NCBI RefSeq assembly: GCF_016650035.1
Contig: NZ_JAENWM010000001.1
Span: 62,001-126,000 of the forward strand
Direction: 5' to 3'
Origin: Clostridium sp.
GTDB lineage: Bacteria; Bacillota; Clostridia; Clostridiales; Clostridiaceae
DNA length: 64,000 nucleotides
This document shows positions 44,601-52,157 of this stretch, in pieces (the first letter of the stretch is position 1; every line of letters starts with the position of its first letter). The translations under genes and the position numbers were made by a program. The notes below the pieces were generated by a model that did no database searches, was not told the origin of the DNA, and was given only the letters and a program-made list of their open reading frames with translations.

Positions 44601-47305
44601 TAAGAATTGATTTGGTGATAATAAATCTCCAGAAAGTCTCATATGATCAACCTTTACAAACAGATATTGTGGATTTGGTTGGAAGTAGTCACTTAAGAGG
44701 TAAAGAAAATAAACCAGGTGGACTATTTATACTTAATAAGGCTACTATCTTAGATGAGGATATAGAACTTTTGATAGCTATATCTCGAATAGTTATAGAT
44801 TCCTCAAAAGGAATGTTAGTATCCCAAATTCACAACAATAGTAAAAGAATAAGAAAGCAACCAATATTAGAAAAGATAGAAAGTACACTTACATTTGTTC
44901 CACGCATATTTAATATAGAGCACTTAGAATACTTTAATGACTTAGGAGGCTTCAATGTAGAAAATGAAAACTATACTATTCTGCTTAAAGATTTTAATAA
45001 TACCCCAGCACCATGGATAAATGTAATTTCAAACGGTGATTTTGGATTTCATGTGTCAGAATCTGGATCAGCATATACTTGGCATAAAAACAGCCGTGAA
45101 AATAAAATAACTACTTGGTCTAATGACTGGATAAGTGATGAATGCTCAGAAGCTATATATCTTAGAGATGATACTTTTGGGAATGTGTGGAGTATTACAC
45201 CTAAACCTATAAGAGATGGTGGAGAATACTTAATAGAACATGGATTTGGACATTCAGACTTTAAACATGAGGCTTTTGGGATTATGGGCGAAGTTACGAT
45301 GTTTGTGCCTATGAATCATAACCTTAAGCTATGTAAAATAAAACTTGTAAATAATAGCAATATAGCTAGAGAACTCTCTATAACCTACTATGCAGAACTT
45401 GTTATGGGGGTTGTACCTCAACATACTGCAGAGCATATTGTTACTTACTTGGATGAGGAAAAGGAATATATATATGCTACCAATTCTTATAGTCAGCATT
45501 TTGGAAAATTAAATGCTTTCTTAAAATTATTTGGTGGCGTAGATCAAAGTTTTACTGGCGATAAGGGTGAGTTTTTAGGTAGAGGAGGAAGTGTAGAGAG
45601 CCCAGCAGCGTTAAAAAGAGTAAGACTTTCAAACAATGTTGGAGTTGGACTCGATCCATGTCTAGCAGTTACTTCAAAAATTCATTTAGAGCCTAATATG
45701 GAGATTGAACTAGTAGCTATGCTAGGTGAAGATGAGAATTTAGATAATATTTCTACTACTATTATGAAATTTGAAGATGTTAAAAAAGTAGATTCTGAAT
45801 TAGAAGTGGTGAAGAATTATTGGAATAAGTTACTTCACACTATCCAGGTTAAGACTCCAGATAAGAGTATGGACTTAATGCTCAATGGGTGGCTTATGTA
45901 TCAAACTATAGTATGCAGATTATGGGCAAGAACAGCCTTTTATCAGTCTGGCGGAGCATATGGATTTAGAGATCAGCTTCAAGATGTTATGCCAGTGTGT
46001 TTAATAGAGCCTAGCATGACAAAGAAACAAATTTTGTATAGTGCTTCAAGACAATTTGTTGAAGGTGATGTTCAACATTGGTGGCATCCAGTGGTAGATA
46101 GTGGGATAAGAACAAGATTCTCAGATGACCTATTGTGGCTACCTTTTGTCACTATGGATTATATAAAAAATACTGGGGATTTTGCTATTCTTGATGAGCA
46201 GGCTGGATATTTAATGGATACGCCACTAGCCGAAGGTGAGGACGAAAGATATAATATTTCAGGAAAGGCAGATTTTACAGGGAGCATATATGAACATTGC
46301 ATAAAAGCTATAGATAAGAGTCTTAAATTTGGTACTCATAACATTCCTCTAATGGGAAGTGGAGATTGGAATGATGGAATGAGCACCGTAGGTAACAAGG
46401 GAAAAGGTGAAAGTGTATGGCTAGGATGGTTCTTATATAATATACTAGAAAATTTCACGGAGGCCTGCAAGTATAAAAAAGATGATGAAAGAATTAAGAT
46501 ATACTGTGATATGCAAGAGTATATAAGGGTAAATCTAGAGGAGAATGCATGGGACGGCGATTGGTATAGGAGAGCATATTTTGATGATGGTACACCACTA
46601 GGTTCATCTAAAAATGAAGAGTGCAAGATAGATTCCCTATCTCAATCCTGGTCAGTTATAGCGGGAGCTGCAAAGAAAGAAAGAGCAGGGTCGGCTATGA
46701 AGTCGTTAGAACGTTATTTAATAAAAGAAGATAAGAGCATGATTCTACTTTTAACTCCACCTTTTAGCAAATCTAATTTAGAACCAGGTTATATCAAAGG
46801 CTATGTACCTGGAGTTAGGGAAAATGGTGGCCAATATACACATGCTGCAACGTGGGTAATTCTTGCCTTTGCAAAACTTTCAAAGACGGATAAGGCAGCT
46901 AAATTGTATAATATGATAAACCCTATCAATCATACAAAAACGTTGCTTCAGTGTGAGGAGTATAAAACTGAGCCGTATGTAATGGCTGCTGATGTTTATG
47001 GGAAAAGGCCTCATGTAGGACGAGGCGGATGGAGTTGGTATACTGGGACGTCAGGATGGATGTATACAACGGGTATAGGAGCTATCCTAGGTTTTAAGTT
47101 AAAAGAAGGAAAAGGGTTTACCGTTGAACCCTGTGTTCCAGATGAATGGTCACAGTATGAGATTATTTACAAAAAAGATAATTTTGAATATGTGATTGAA
47201 GTTAAGCGACAGGGAGAAAAAGGTATTTGGCTTGATGGAAAATTATGTGATGATGGGTTAGTACCATTTATCGATGGAGTGCATAAAGTAGAGGTTATAA
47301 TTTAA
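38675..47305 (+). CDS. Cyclic beta-1,2-glucan synthase-like giant glycosyltransferase/GH94 protein
   Basis: This single protein of about 2,876 residues follows the NdvB/Cgs plan. An N-terminal cytoplasmic region (about 1-420) is followed by membrane helices (about 425-485) and a family-84-type glycosyltransferase core (VVVIPTILNN near 510; TLDADTKLPRD near 640; HRWTRGDWQLLPW near 795). More membrane helices span about 815-1000, and a glycoamylase-like domain (TSPTDMGMGLTANLVAYDLG near 1050) follows. Two GH94-related carbohydrate-binding/phosphorylase regions end with YGFRDQLQD and the catalytic Asp motif GSGDWNDGM (near 2565). Such enzymes make cyclic or linear beta-1,2-glucans from UDP-glucose. 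The track starts at GTG 38666. GTG 38675 is better spaced from GAAAGGG. Confidence 0.88.
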   Translation: MLYITVGAIVAICILIYMVVRKNLNYYKEENLLKEIPTINVNREDLEKHAFEIARYYSDIKSTNCKKKLISNLDRSYEKILKGYDKIDKQEKNKKEVLPAAEWLLDNLYLIEKEYKNIKYNMPQTYYNDLPVIYKGVMKGYPRVYHIAIEIVSHTDGRVDESVIANFVRAYQKSTALTSGELWAIPIMLRIALIQNISNITEKIVNAEHNKKEAELVAEKLINAFNEGKIVTEISLLKSQKLTFNSHFTERLLKLLRDSGIDSKEVYHYIDEKLESQETSLEKTISLEHQIEASFQISIGNSINSIRIIEGLNWKKYFEKLSSVESVLREDPSCTYGEMDFKSRDKYRHIIEKLSKHTKIPESYIAKKAIECCNECEVSEKNFYNKHVGFYLIDEGIKELKEKIGYKNTFIEGIKERIKKNKENFYIGTIVVFTILIICLFIVFSLLNDRSISLWRYVLATIVILVPCSEITISIFNWSVNVLGSPSFIPKMAYKEAIPEKYSTVVVIPTILNNPSRVRSLVHDLEIYYLANAQSNMYFALLGDFVDSADKEELRDKEVVSEGLLAIEALNKKYCSDEQKIFFFFNRYRQYNKKENKWIGWERKRGKLMEFNEFLRGKENTSYNVISSNAECLRVIKYVITLDADTKLPRDSAKKLIGAMAHPLNNAMLNHSKKSVDRGYGLMQPRIGVSILAANKTLFSKIFSGETGIDMYTSAISDVYQDLFGEGIFTGKGIYDVDVFNYMLKDEIPENTVLSHDLLEGSYVRTALVTDVEFIDGYPAYYNSSSMRLHRWTRGDWQLLPWLKKSSPLSKISKWKIVDNLRRSLITPSIMILILLTLSGVLPDGTDKWFVTAFVAILAPILFDVTEAVVSPAKGISLVGKIQNSKMAIEQVFLIFCFIPYQAYIMLDAIIRTLYRVTFSKKNLLEWQTAEDVEVKLGKKLKNFIASMWVASAVSLLILFLAFNLDVSIGFISIPSCTLWFLSPVIAYVISKDRVIESLEMVEEEKIFLRKLSRKTWAYFQDFINEENNFLGPDNYQEDPPNGVAYRTSPTDMGMGLTANLVAYDLGYIGTIDVVSRTEKNITSMEDMATYKGHFYNWYDTRSKAPLYPRYVSTVDSGNLVGYLWIVTETLEEYLRNPIFNPQQVKGIQDTMRLASEEIEATLGIKESYKVAIEKIDINKIDFNLWKVLLIDLESKIMEMEKNNLGKELYWNKKLKDDVNRFLEEINEFFPWSYYISQKNLDLDLSNSLLSIIEKTPLNNIPNKITKVLNMLSGKSKKDESIAKLKIMLQNTKERSKVIILDVEKLKERINVMAEGTDFKMLYDKDRELFSIGYDVENDSLGKSYYDLLASESRQASFIAIAKGDVPKKHWFVLGRSMTLMGKGKGLVSWSGTMFEYLMPLLIMKNYPGTMLDETYKAVIEAQKKYCTERGVPFGISESAFYNFDVNSNYQYKAFGIAGVGLKQGLANELVVAPYATIMALQTDFVGAYDNLKKLTDEGLEGIYGFYEAVDYTKNRIPKEESKAIIKCFMIHHEGMSLMALDNVLENNVFQKRFHRIPKVKATELLLQERVSKRVVYDREHKFNVSEKNMGKQKIIVRKYTTAKTESPETHLISNGNYSLMISNSGSGYASRNRTMIYRWKEDVTKDNTGMFIYIKDVRENEYFSATYEPCKKEGDSYEVTFALDKAEFTRSDSSITTKMEITVSTEDDSEVRRLSITNHGTGSKILEITSYFEVTLAHYDADIVHPAFGNLFVKTEYIDNPSCILATRRPRAKGKKQPWLMQTDATDGTTVGTIQYETSRVNFIGRGENTIHPASMKKNSILSNTVGAVLDPIVSIRRKVKIKAGETCVIAFTTAIASSKAEVISLAKKYSELHNVNRVFELAWSQTQVDMKYYGLKSTQANLYQVMASKILFLNSTYKERSGYIKNVKKGQFALWSYGISGDLPIMLLIARESKDKDLVRQLLNAHEYLSLKGLRIDLVIINLQKVSYDQPLQTDIVDLVGSSHLRGKENKPGGLFILNKATILDEDIELLIAISRIVIDSSKGMLVSQIHNNSKRIRKQPILEKIESTLTFVPRIFNIEHLEYFNDLGGFNVENENYTILLKDFNNTPAPWINVISNGDFGFHVSESGSAYTWHKNSRENKITTWSNDWISDECSEAIYLRDDTFGNVWSITPKPIRDGGEYLIEHGFGHSDFKHEAFGIMGEVTMFVPMNHNLKLCKIKLVNNSNIARELSITYYAELVMGVVPQHTAEHIVTYLDEEKEYIYATNSYSQHFGKLNAFLKLFGGVDQSFTGDKGEFLGRGGSVESPAALKRVRLSNNVGVGLDPCLAVTSKIHLEPNMEIELVAMLGEDENLDNISTTIMKFEDVKKVDSELEVVKNYWNKLLHTIQVKTPDKSMDLMLNGWLMYQTIVCRLWARTAFYQSGGAYGFRDQLQDVMPVCLIEPSMTKKQILYSASRQFVEGDVQHWWHPVVDSGIRTRFSDDLLWLPFVTMDYIKNTGDFAILDEQAGYLMDTPLAEGEDERYNISGKADFTGSIYEHCIKAIDKSLKFGTHNIPLMGSGDWNDGMSTVGNKGKGESVWLGWFLYNILENFTEACKYKKDDERIKIYCDMQEYIRVNLEENAWDGDWYRRAYFDDGTPLGSSKNEECKIDSLSQSWSVIAGAAKKERAGSAMKSLERYLIKEDKSMILLLTPPFSKSNLEPGYIKGYVPGVRENGGQYTHAATWVILAFAKLSKTDKAAKLYNMINPINHTKTLLQCEEYKTEPYVMAADVYGKRPHVGRGGWSWYTGTSGWMYTTGIGAILGFKLKEGKGFTVEPCVPDEWSQYEIIYKKDNFEYVIEVKRQGEKGIWLDGKLCDDGLVPFIDGVHKVEVII

Positions 47306-47310
47306 AAAAG

Positions 47311-47352
47311 AAAGGTAAGACTTCTATGTAGAAGTCTTACCTTTTAAAAAAA
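47311..47352 (+). terminator. Terminator after the glucan synthase gene
   Basis: AAAGGTAAGACTTCT pairs perfectly with AGAAGTCTTACCTTT around ATGT. The flanking A and T tracts allow function in both directions. Confidence 0.75.
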
Positions 47353-47396
47353 AGTCATTTGTTTTATTATTTTATTATAAATTAGAATTAAAAAAA

Positions 47397-47609
47397 TTAA
47401 TCTTCTATATCTGGAATTTCTTGACCACCGTTATAGGTGTAATCAAACTCAACATTAGAAATATTATTAGAAACTATAGGGTCAGTTACTGGATCGGGTA
47501 GTGTTGTAAAATCATCTTTGGTTTCTGAATAAGATCTTATTTCTCTGGGTTCTATATCATAAAAATCCCTTTCATGAGGTGCATACGTATTTAGTACTTT
47601 TTTAGACAT
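47397..47609 (-). CDS. Small acidic hypothetical protein
   Basis: This 70-residue acidic, Pro- and Tyr-containing protein (MSKKVLNTYAPHERDFYD... ending GGQEIPDIED) has a textbook ribosome site (GGAGG) 7-8 bases before ATG 47609 on the minus strand, which supports real translation. It has no membrane segment, Cys or known motif, and it is probably disordered. I do not recognise a family. A spore or surface-associated small protein is one possibility without direct evidence. It stands alone, convergent with the glucan synthase gene. Confidence 0.6.
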   Translation of the reverse strand: MSKKVLNTYAPHERDFYDIEPREIRSYSETKDDFTTLPDPVTDPIVSNNISNVEFDYTYNGGQEIPDIED

Positions 47610-47887
47610 GTTTATACCTCCTTTTATAGTTATATTACAACTTTATATTATATAGTGTTCCACACAATCGAGAAAAAAATGAAGGTAATATTAGTTAAAA
47701 GATTATAGATGAATAGGATGTAATAGTTTAGCTCAAAATATATAGATAAATAATTAATTTTTATTTAAAAAAGAGGAAACAATTAAGAAATGTAGAATAT
47801 ATATAATTGTTATCTATAAATAACTGTTACAGATTAAAAAAATTATAATCAGTATTTATAGAGTTAAATTTAAAGGAGGAATAATAA

Positions 47888-48262
47888 ATGACACAATTAA
47901 GACAAATTTACAAATGTGAAGTATGCGGTAATATAGTTGAAGTGGTTCATAATGCTGGAGGGGTTTTAGTTTGTTGTGGAAAACCAATGACACTAAAATC
48001 AGAAAATACTCAAGATGCAGCGGTTGAAAAACACGTTCCTGTAATTGAAAAAATAGAAGGCGGAATTAGAGTTTTGGTTGGAGCAGTAGAACACCCAATG
48101 ATCGAAGCGCATCATATTGAATTCATTGAAGTACATACAGAAAATAAGGTGTACAGAAAATACTTAAAACCAGGTGAAAAACCAGTGGCAGAATTTAAAT
48201 TAGAAGAAGAAGTTTTATACGTACGAGAATACTGTAATTTACATGGTCTTTGGAAAGCATAA
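47888..48262 (+). CDS. dfx: Desulfoferrodoxin (superoxide reductase)
   Basis: This 124-residue two-iron protein reduces superoxide to peroxide without forming oxygen, an anaerobe's oxygen defence. The N-terminal desulforedoxin center I has Cys10, Cys13, Cys29 and Cys30 (YKCEVCGN and VCCGKPM). The catalytic center II ligands are His49 (EKHVPVIE), His residues in VEHPMIEAHHIEF, and the YCNLHGLWKA ending that supplies Cys and His. It is a class I two-center enzyme of standard length. AAAGGAGG precedes ATG 47888. It is monocistronic, and no terminator was identified before the trpS promoter. Confidence 0.96.
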   Translation: MTQLRQIYKCEVCGNIVEVVHNAGGVLVCCGKPMTLKSENTQDAAVEKHVPVIEKIEGGIRVLVGAVEHPMIEAHHIEFIEVHTENKVYRKYLKPGEKPVAEFKLEEEVLYVREYCNLHGLWKA

Positions 48263-48276
48263 AATAGAGATTTTGA

Positions 48277-48305
48277 TTGACAATTTATGCGGGTAGGAAT
48301 ATCAT
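48277..48305 (+). promoter_or_regulatory. Promoter of the T-box-trpS unit
   Basis: TTGACA at 48277-48282 and TATCAT at 48300-48305 are spaced by 17 bases. The predicted start near 48312 lies just upstream of the T-box leader. Confidence 0.65.
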
Positions 48306-48337
48306 TATTTAAAGACATTTAAAATGTTCATAATGTA

Positions 48338-48597
48338 TAGTCGTTGATGAGAAGTAAGTAGATTTAAAAACAGATTTACAGAGAGTCGTAGATGTTGAAA
48401 TTACGATAATTATGTTTAAATTGAATGGGTCTCTAAGACTCGGGATGAAGTATAGTAGTCCTTGACGTAAGCCTTACGTTATAAAGGCAGGATATCGTAA
48501 CGTATCTGTTTGAGTAGAAGCTGGAAGCATAGCTTCTAAGTATTAGGTGGTACCGTGTATATACGCCCTATGGATTTATCCGTAGGGCTTTTTTTCA
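48338..48597 (+). promoter_or_regulatory. T-box leader for trpS (Trp specifier)
   Basis: The leader starts GTTGATGAGAAGTAAGTAG and contains an AGAGAGTCG element and a specifier loop with GAATGG, giving the Trp codon TGG at 48426-48428. The T-box proper AGGTGGTACCGTG is at 48545-48557. A terminator GCCCTA/TAGGGC with a T-run ends the leader at 48597. Uncharged tRNA-Trp should pair with the T-box and allow read-through into trpS. Confidence 0.92.
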
Positions 48598-48619
48598 TTT
48601 AGCACATTTAAAATAATGA

Positions 48620-48815
48620 AAAAATCATATATTGAGTAGAGGGCATATGAACAAGTTTTAGTAATTCTTAATTCTTATATTTATAGATGCGTAAAGAAAA
48701 ACACATGTTTGAGCGATAGCGAGTTTGTGTTTTTTAGCAGATGTAAATATAAGAATTTTAGAATTACTTAACGATGTGAATTAGCATTCGGATCAATGTA
48801 TGATTTTCATTCATT
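48620..48815. repeat. Long inverted-repeat (MITE-like) element, copy R2, in the trpS leader
   Basis: The element folds back from AATCATATATTGA (48623) to the complement of AATCATACATTGA (about 48796-48808). It has inner arms AGTAATTCTTAATTCTTATATTTA and TAAATATAAGAATTTTAGAATTACT and a central TTTGAGCGATAGCGAGTTTGT. The same outer arm (GAATGC...CATCG-TAAGTAATTCTAAAATT) and centre occur in R1 at 18506-18739. It lies after the T-box terminator and before trpS. Confidence 0.75.
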
Positions 48816-48840
48816 ATTTATATTATAGGAGATGATTATT

Positions 48841-49836
48841 TTGGAAGGCGATAAAAAGGTAATATTTAGTGGGATTCAACCTTCGGGAGATTTAACCCTG
48901 GGGAATTATTTAGGAGCCATAAAAAATTGGGTTAGGTTACAAGAAGAATATGAATGCTATTTTTGTGTGGTGGATTTGCATGCTATTACAGTAAAGCAAG
49001 AACCAAAAGATTTGCGAAGAAGAACATTAGAGGTGTTAGCTATTTATTTAGCTTCAGGCATCGATCCTGAGAAAAATACCATGTTTATTCAATCACATGT
49101 TCCAGCTCATAGTGAGGCTGCTTGGCTTTTAACATGTTCTACTTATATGGGAGAATTAAGCAGAATGACTCAATTTAAAGAAAAATCTAAAAATAGTGAA
49201 AGTATAGGGGCAGGATTGCTTATTTATCCGGTGCTAATGGCAGCTGATATTTTATTGTATCAAACTAATTTAGTGCCTGTAGGAAAAGATCAAACTCAAC
49301 ATCTTGAAATTGCCAGAGATATAGCTGAAAGATTCAATAAAACATATAGCGATACATTTGCAATACCTGAACCATATATAGCCAAACTAGGGGCTAAGAT
49401 AATGGATTTACAAGAACCAACTAATAAAATGTCTAAATCAGGAGAAAATGTTAATGGATATATTTTAATAATGGATCCACCAGAAGTAATTAGAAAAAAA
49501 GTTAATAGAGCGGTTACGGATAGTATAGGAGTAGTTAAGTATAATGATGAGCAATTAGGTGTTAAAAACTTAATGACAATACTAATGACTATAACTGGTA
49601 TATCTGTAGAAGAAATTGAAGCAAAGTATGAAGGTTTAGGTTATGCTCAATTTAAAAGGGATGTAGCGGAAGCAATCGTTTCAGAACTTGAACCTATACA
49701 GATTAAAGTCAAGGAATATATAGCTAATAAAGCTTTCTTAGAGGAAATTTACAAAAAAGGTGCTGAAAAGGCTTACTATGTTGCTAGTAAGACACTAAGG
49801 AAAATGCAAAAGAAAATAGGATTCATACCAAGGTAG
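48841..49836 (+). CDS. trpS: Tryptophanyl-tRNA synthetase
   Basis: This class I aminoacyl-tRNA synthetase of about 331 residues charges tRNA-Trp. It has VIFSGIQPSGDLTLGNYLGA (HIGH-type region), PVGKDQTQHLE, and NKMSKSGEN (KMSKS). The track starts at ATG 48832, but that ATG touches the TAGGAG ribosome site. TTG 48841 gives normal spacing and is preferred. It is controlled by the upstream T-box, with a MITE-like hairpin between the attenuator and the start. A moderate hairpin (AAAATCTTAA/TTAAGATTTT, 49887-49912) follows the gene. Confidence 0.95.
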   Translation: MEGDKKVIFSGIQPSGDLTLGNYLGAIKNWVRLQEEYECYFCVVDLHAITVKQEPKDLRRRTLEVLAIYLASGIDPEKNTMFIQSHVPAHSEAAWLLTCSTYMGELSRMTQFKEKSKNSESIGAGLLIYPVLMAADILLYQTNLVPVGKDQTQHLEIARDIAERFNKTYSDTFAIPEPYIAKLGAKIMDLQEPTNKMSKSGENVNGYILIMDPPEVIRKKVNRAVTDSIGVVKYNDEQLGVKNLMTILMTITGISVEEIEAKYEGLGYAQFKRDVAEAIVSELEPIQIKVKEYIANKAFLEEIYKKGAEKAYYVASKTLRKMQKKIGFIPR

Positions 49837-49886
49837 AGGCAAGAGCTTTGGAATAGAAGATTAATTTACAAAGAATGAAAGCTACT

Positions 49887-49912
49887 AAAATCTTAATAAT
49901 TGTTAAGATTTT
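49887..49912 (+). terminator. Weak terminator-like hairpin after trpS
   Basis: AAAATCTTAA and TTAAGATTTT pair perfectly around TAATTG. The downstream tract CGTGGTTTTG is only moderately T-rich. Confidence 0.5.
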
Positions 49913-50084
49913 CGTGGTTTTGTCTTCGTTAAGTACAAGCGTAGTTGACATATATGCTCATAAAAGCTAAAATCAATAGGTAGAGAATATAGAAAAAAAT
50001 TTTTAAATTGCTCCAGCTTAGAGAGTAATTTTAGGAATATATACATAGTACAATAAAAATACTAAAAAAAGGAGAATGATAACT

Positions 50085-51680
50085 TTGCTGGATTACATAA
50101 AAGAGATTCAAAAGAGAAGAACGTTTGCTATAATATCCCATCCAGATGCAGGTAAAACTACACTTACAGAAAAATTATTATTATATGGAGGCGCTATAAG
50201 GCTTGCAGGTTCAGTTAAAGCTAGAAAAGCTTCTAAACATGCAGTTTCTGACTGGATGGAAATAGAAAAACAAAGAGGTATTTCTGTTACGTCATCAGTT
50301 ATGCAATTTAATTATAAGGATTTTTGTATAAATATACTTGATACACCAGGACATCAAGACTTTAGTGAAGATACTTATAGAACCCTTATGGCAGCAGATA
50401 GCGCAGTAATGGTTATTGATGGTGCAAAAGGTATAGAGGAACAAACAAGAAAACTGTTTAATGTATGTAGTATGAGAGAAATACCTATTTTCACATTTGT
50501 TAACAAGATGGATAGAGAATCTAAAGAAATCTTTTCACTTATGGAAGAGATAGAAAATGAGCTTGGAATCAAATCTTACCCAATAAATTGGCCTATAGGT
50601 TGCGGGGTAGATTTTAAAGGTGTTTATGATAGACGGACAAAGGAAATTATTGTTTTTGATGATGGAAAGCATGGTCAAGTAGAAGCTAAAGAGACTAGAA
50701 TTAGTATTGATGATGAAAAGGCAATTGAGTTTATAGGTGAGGATTTTTATGAAAAGCTTATGGAAGATATTGAGCTTTTAGATGTAGCAGGAGATGACTT
50801 CGATTTAACCAAAGTTAATGCTGGAGAACTTACACCAGTATTTTTTGGAAGTGCTGTTACTAATTTCGGGGTTGAACCTTTTTTAAATGATTTTTTAAAA
50901 CTGACCTCGGTACCATTACCAAGAAATTCAAGCATAGGAAAAATTGATGTTTTTAGCGATGATTTTTCTGCCTTTGTATTTAAAATACAGGCTAATATGA
51001 ATAAAGCTCATAGGGATAGAATGGCTTTTATGAGAATTTGTTCTGGAAAATTTGAAAAAGGCATGGATGTGTATCATATGCAAGGTGGTAATAAAATAAA
51101 ATTAGCACAACCACAACAATTTTTAGCACAAGATCGAGAGATAGTTGATACGGCTTATGCAGGAGATATTATTGGAGTTTTTGATCCAGGTATATTTAGC
51201 ATAGGAGATACAATATGCCCTTCTTCAAATAAATTTAAGTTTGAGGGCATACCAATTTTTGCACCAGAATTTTTTGCAAGGGTTAGAGCTGTTGATACCA
51301 TGAAGAGAAAGCAATTTATAAAGGGAGTAACACAAATAGCTCAAGAAGGTGCAATTCAAGTATTTAAGGAACTTCATATTGGAGTTGAACAAATTATAGT
51401 TGGGGTTGTAGGAGTGCTTCAGTTTGAAGTATTAGAATTCAGACTTAAAGACGAATATAATGTGGATATTAAGATGGATAGGTTATCATTTACACAGATA
51501 AGATGGATTGAAAATAGTAACATAGACAAGGAAAAACTTAATTTGACTAGTGATACTAGGATAGTTAGAGATTTTAAGGACAGAGACCTACTATTGTTCC
51601 AAAATGAATGGGGTATTAGATGGGCGCTAGATCATAATAAAGGCTTAATTCTATCAGATATGGGTAAGAGTGACGACTAA
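50085..51680 (+). CDS. prfC: Peptide chain release factor 3
   Basis: This GTPase recycles release factors 1 and 2 from the ribosome after termination. G-domain motifs are AIISHPDAGKTTLTEKLL (G1), GISVTSS (G2), ILDTPGHQDFSEDTYR (G3) and TFVNKMDRESKE (G4), followed by RF3-specific domains II and III (FRLKDEYNVDIKMDRLSF near the end). At about 531 residues it matches RF3. The track starts at ATG 50076, only one base after GGAG. TTG 50085 has better spacing and gives the family-typical N-terminus. The EF-G-like order and length rule out EF-G itself. Confidence 0.94.
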   Translation: MLDYIKEIQKRRTFAIISHPDAGKTTLTEKLLLYGGAIRLAGSVKARKASKHAVSDWMEIEKQRGISVTSSVMQFNYKDFCINILDTPGHQDFSEDTYRTLMAADSAVMVIDGAKGIEEQTRKLFNVCSMREIPIFTFVNKMDRESKEIFSLMEEIENELGIKSYPINWPIGCGVDFKGVYDRRTKEIIVFDDGKHGQVEAKETRISIDDEKAIEFIGEDFYEKLMEDIELLDVAGDDFDLTKVNAGELTPVFFGSAVTNFGVEPFLNDFLKLTSVPLPRNSSIGKIDVFSDDFSAFVFKIQANMNKAHRDRMAFMRICSGKFEKGMDVYHMQGGNKIKLAQPQQFLAQDREIVDTAYAGDIIGVFDPGIFSIGDTICPSSNKFKFEGIPIFAPEFFARVRAVDTMKRKQFIKGVTQIAQEGAIQVFKELHIGVEQIIVGVVGVLQFEVLEFRLKDEYNVDIKMDRLSFTQIRWIENSNIDKEKLNLTSDTRIVRDFKDRDLLLFQNEWGIRWALDHNKGLILSDMGKSDD

Positions 51681-51707
51681 AAAATTGAAATTTAAAAAAT
51701 AAAATAA

Positions 51708-51741
51708 AAATCTCTTGAAATTATTTCAAGAGATTTTTTTT
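51708..51741 (+). terminator. Terminator after prfC
   Basis: AAATCTCTTGAAA pairs with TTTCAAGAGATTT, followed by a T-run. Confidence 0.85.
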
Positions 51742-51753
51742 ATTTGGAAGTTT

Positions 51754-51909
51754 TTACATGATTTTATTTCGACTAGAGATAGCATCAATTATAAATACAA
51801 TAGCAGCAACTATTAGTAAAATATTAATTAAATTGTCACCTATGCTTAGGAGTATTCCAATTAACCAAAATAAAACTACAAAGCCACCTAACCAACGTAA
51901 AAAAGTCAC
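51754..51909 (-). CDS. Small Lmo0937-family membrane protein
   Basis: This 51-residue ORF was missed by the ORF track because it is short and starts with GTG (51909). Its product, MTFLRWLGGFVVLFWLIG and so on to AISSRNKIM, has two hydrophobic helices separated by an SIGDNLIN turn. It closely resembles the Lmo0937/DUF5670 family of about 50-residue membrane proteins. A perfect GGAGGTG ribosome site lies 2-3 bases beyond standard spacing upstream on the minus strand. The function of the family is unknown. It is a single-gene unit convergent with prfC. Confidence 0.8.
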   Translation of the reverse strand: MTFLRWLGGFVVLFWLIGILLSIGDNLINILLIVAAIVFIIDAISSRNKIM

Positions 51910-52157
51910 AGGATCACCTCCAGGTATTTAAAAACAATTTGATAGAGACTGAAAAATGTTTGTTTTAGTTTTGACTTGTAATTATATTTGATGATTAAAT
52001 ACTAGATATAGTATGTATTACTTTAGTAATGTATATGCAAGATATAAATGGAATTATTTTTTTAAAAAGTGTATGGATACATTTGAAAAAAAAATAATAT
52101 TGTATATAATGATATTAGATAAAGATTTAAAACATATTAAGTTCTAGGGGGACAAAC

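Noticed and set aside
52010-52157. Vitamin riboswitch before the ECF S-component gene
   Set aside because: I looked for FMN, THI, cobalamin, folate and preQ1 signatures and saw only AT-rich sequence.
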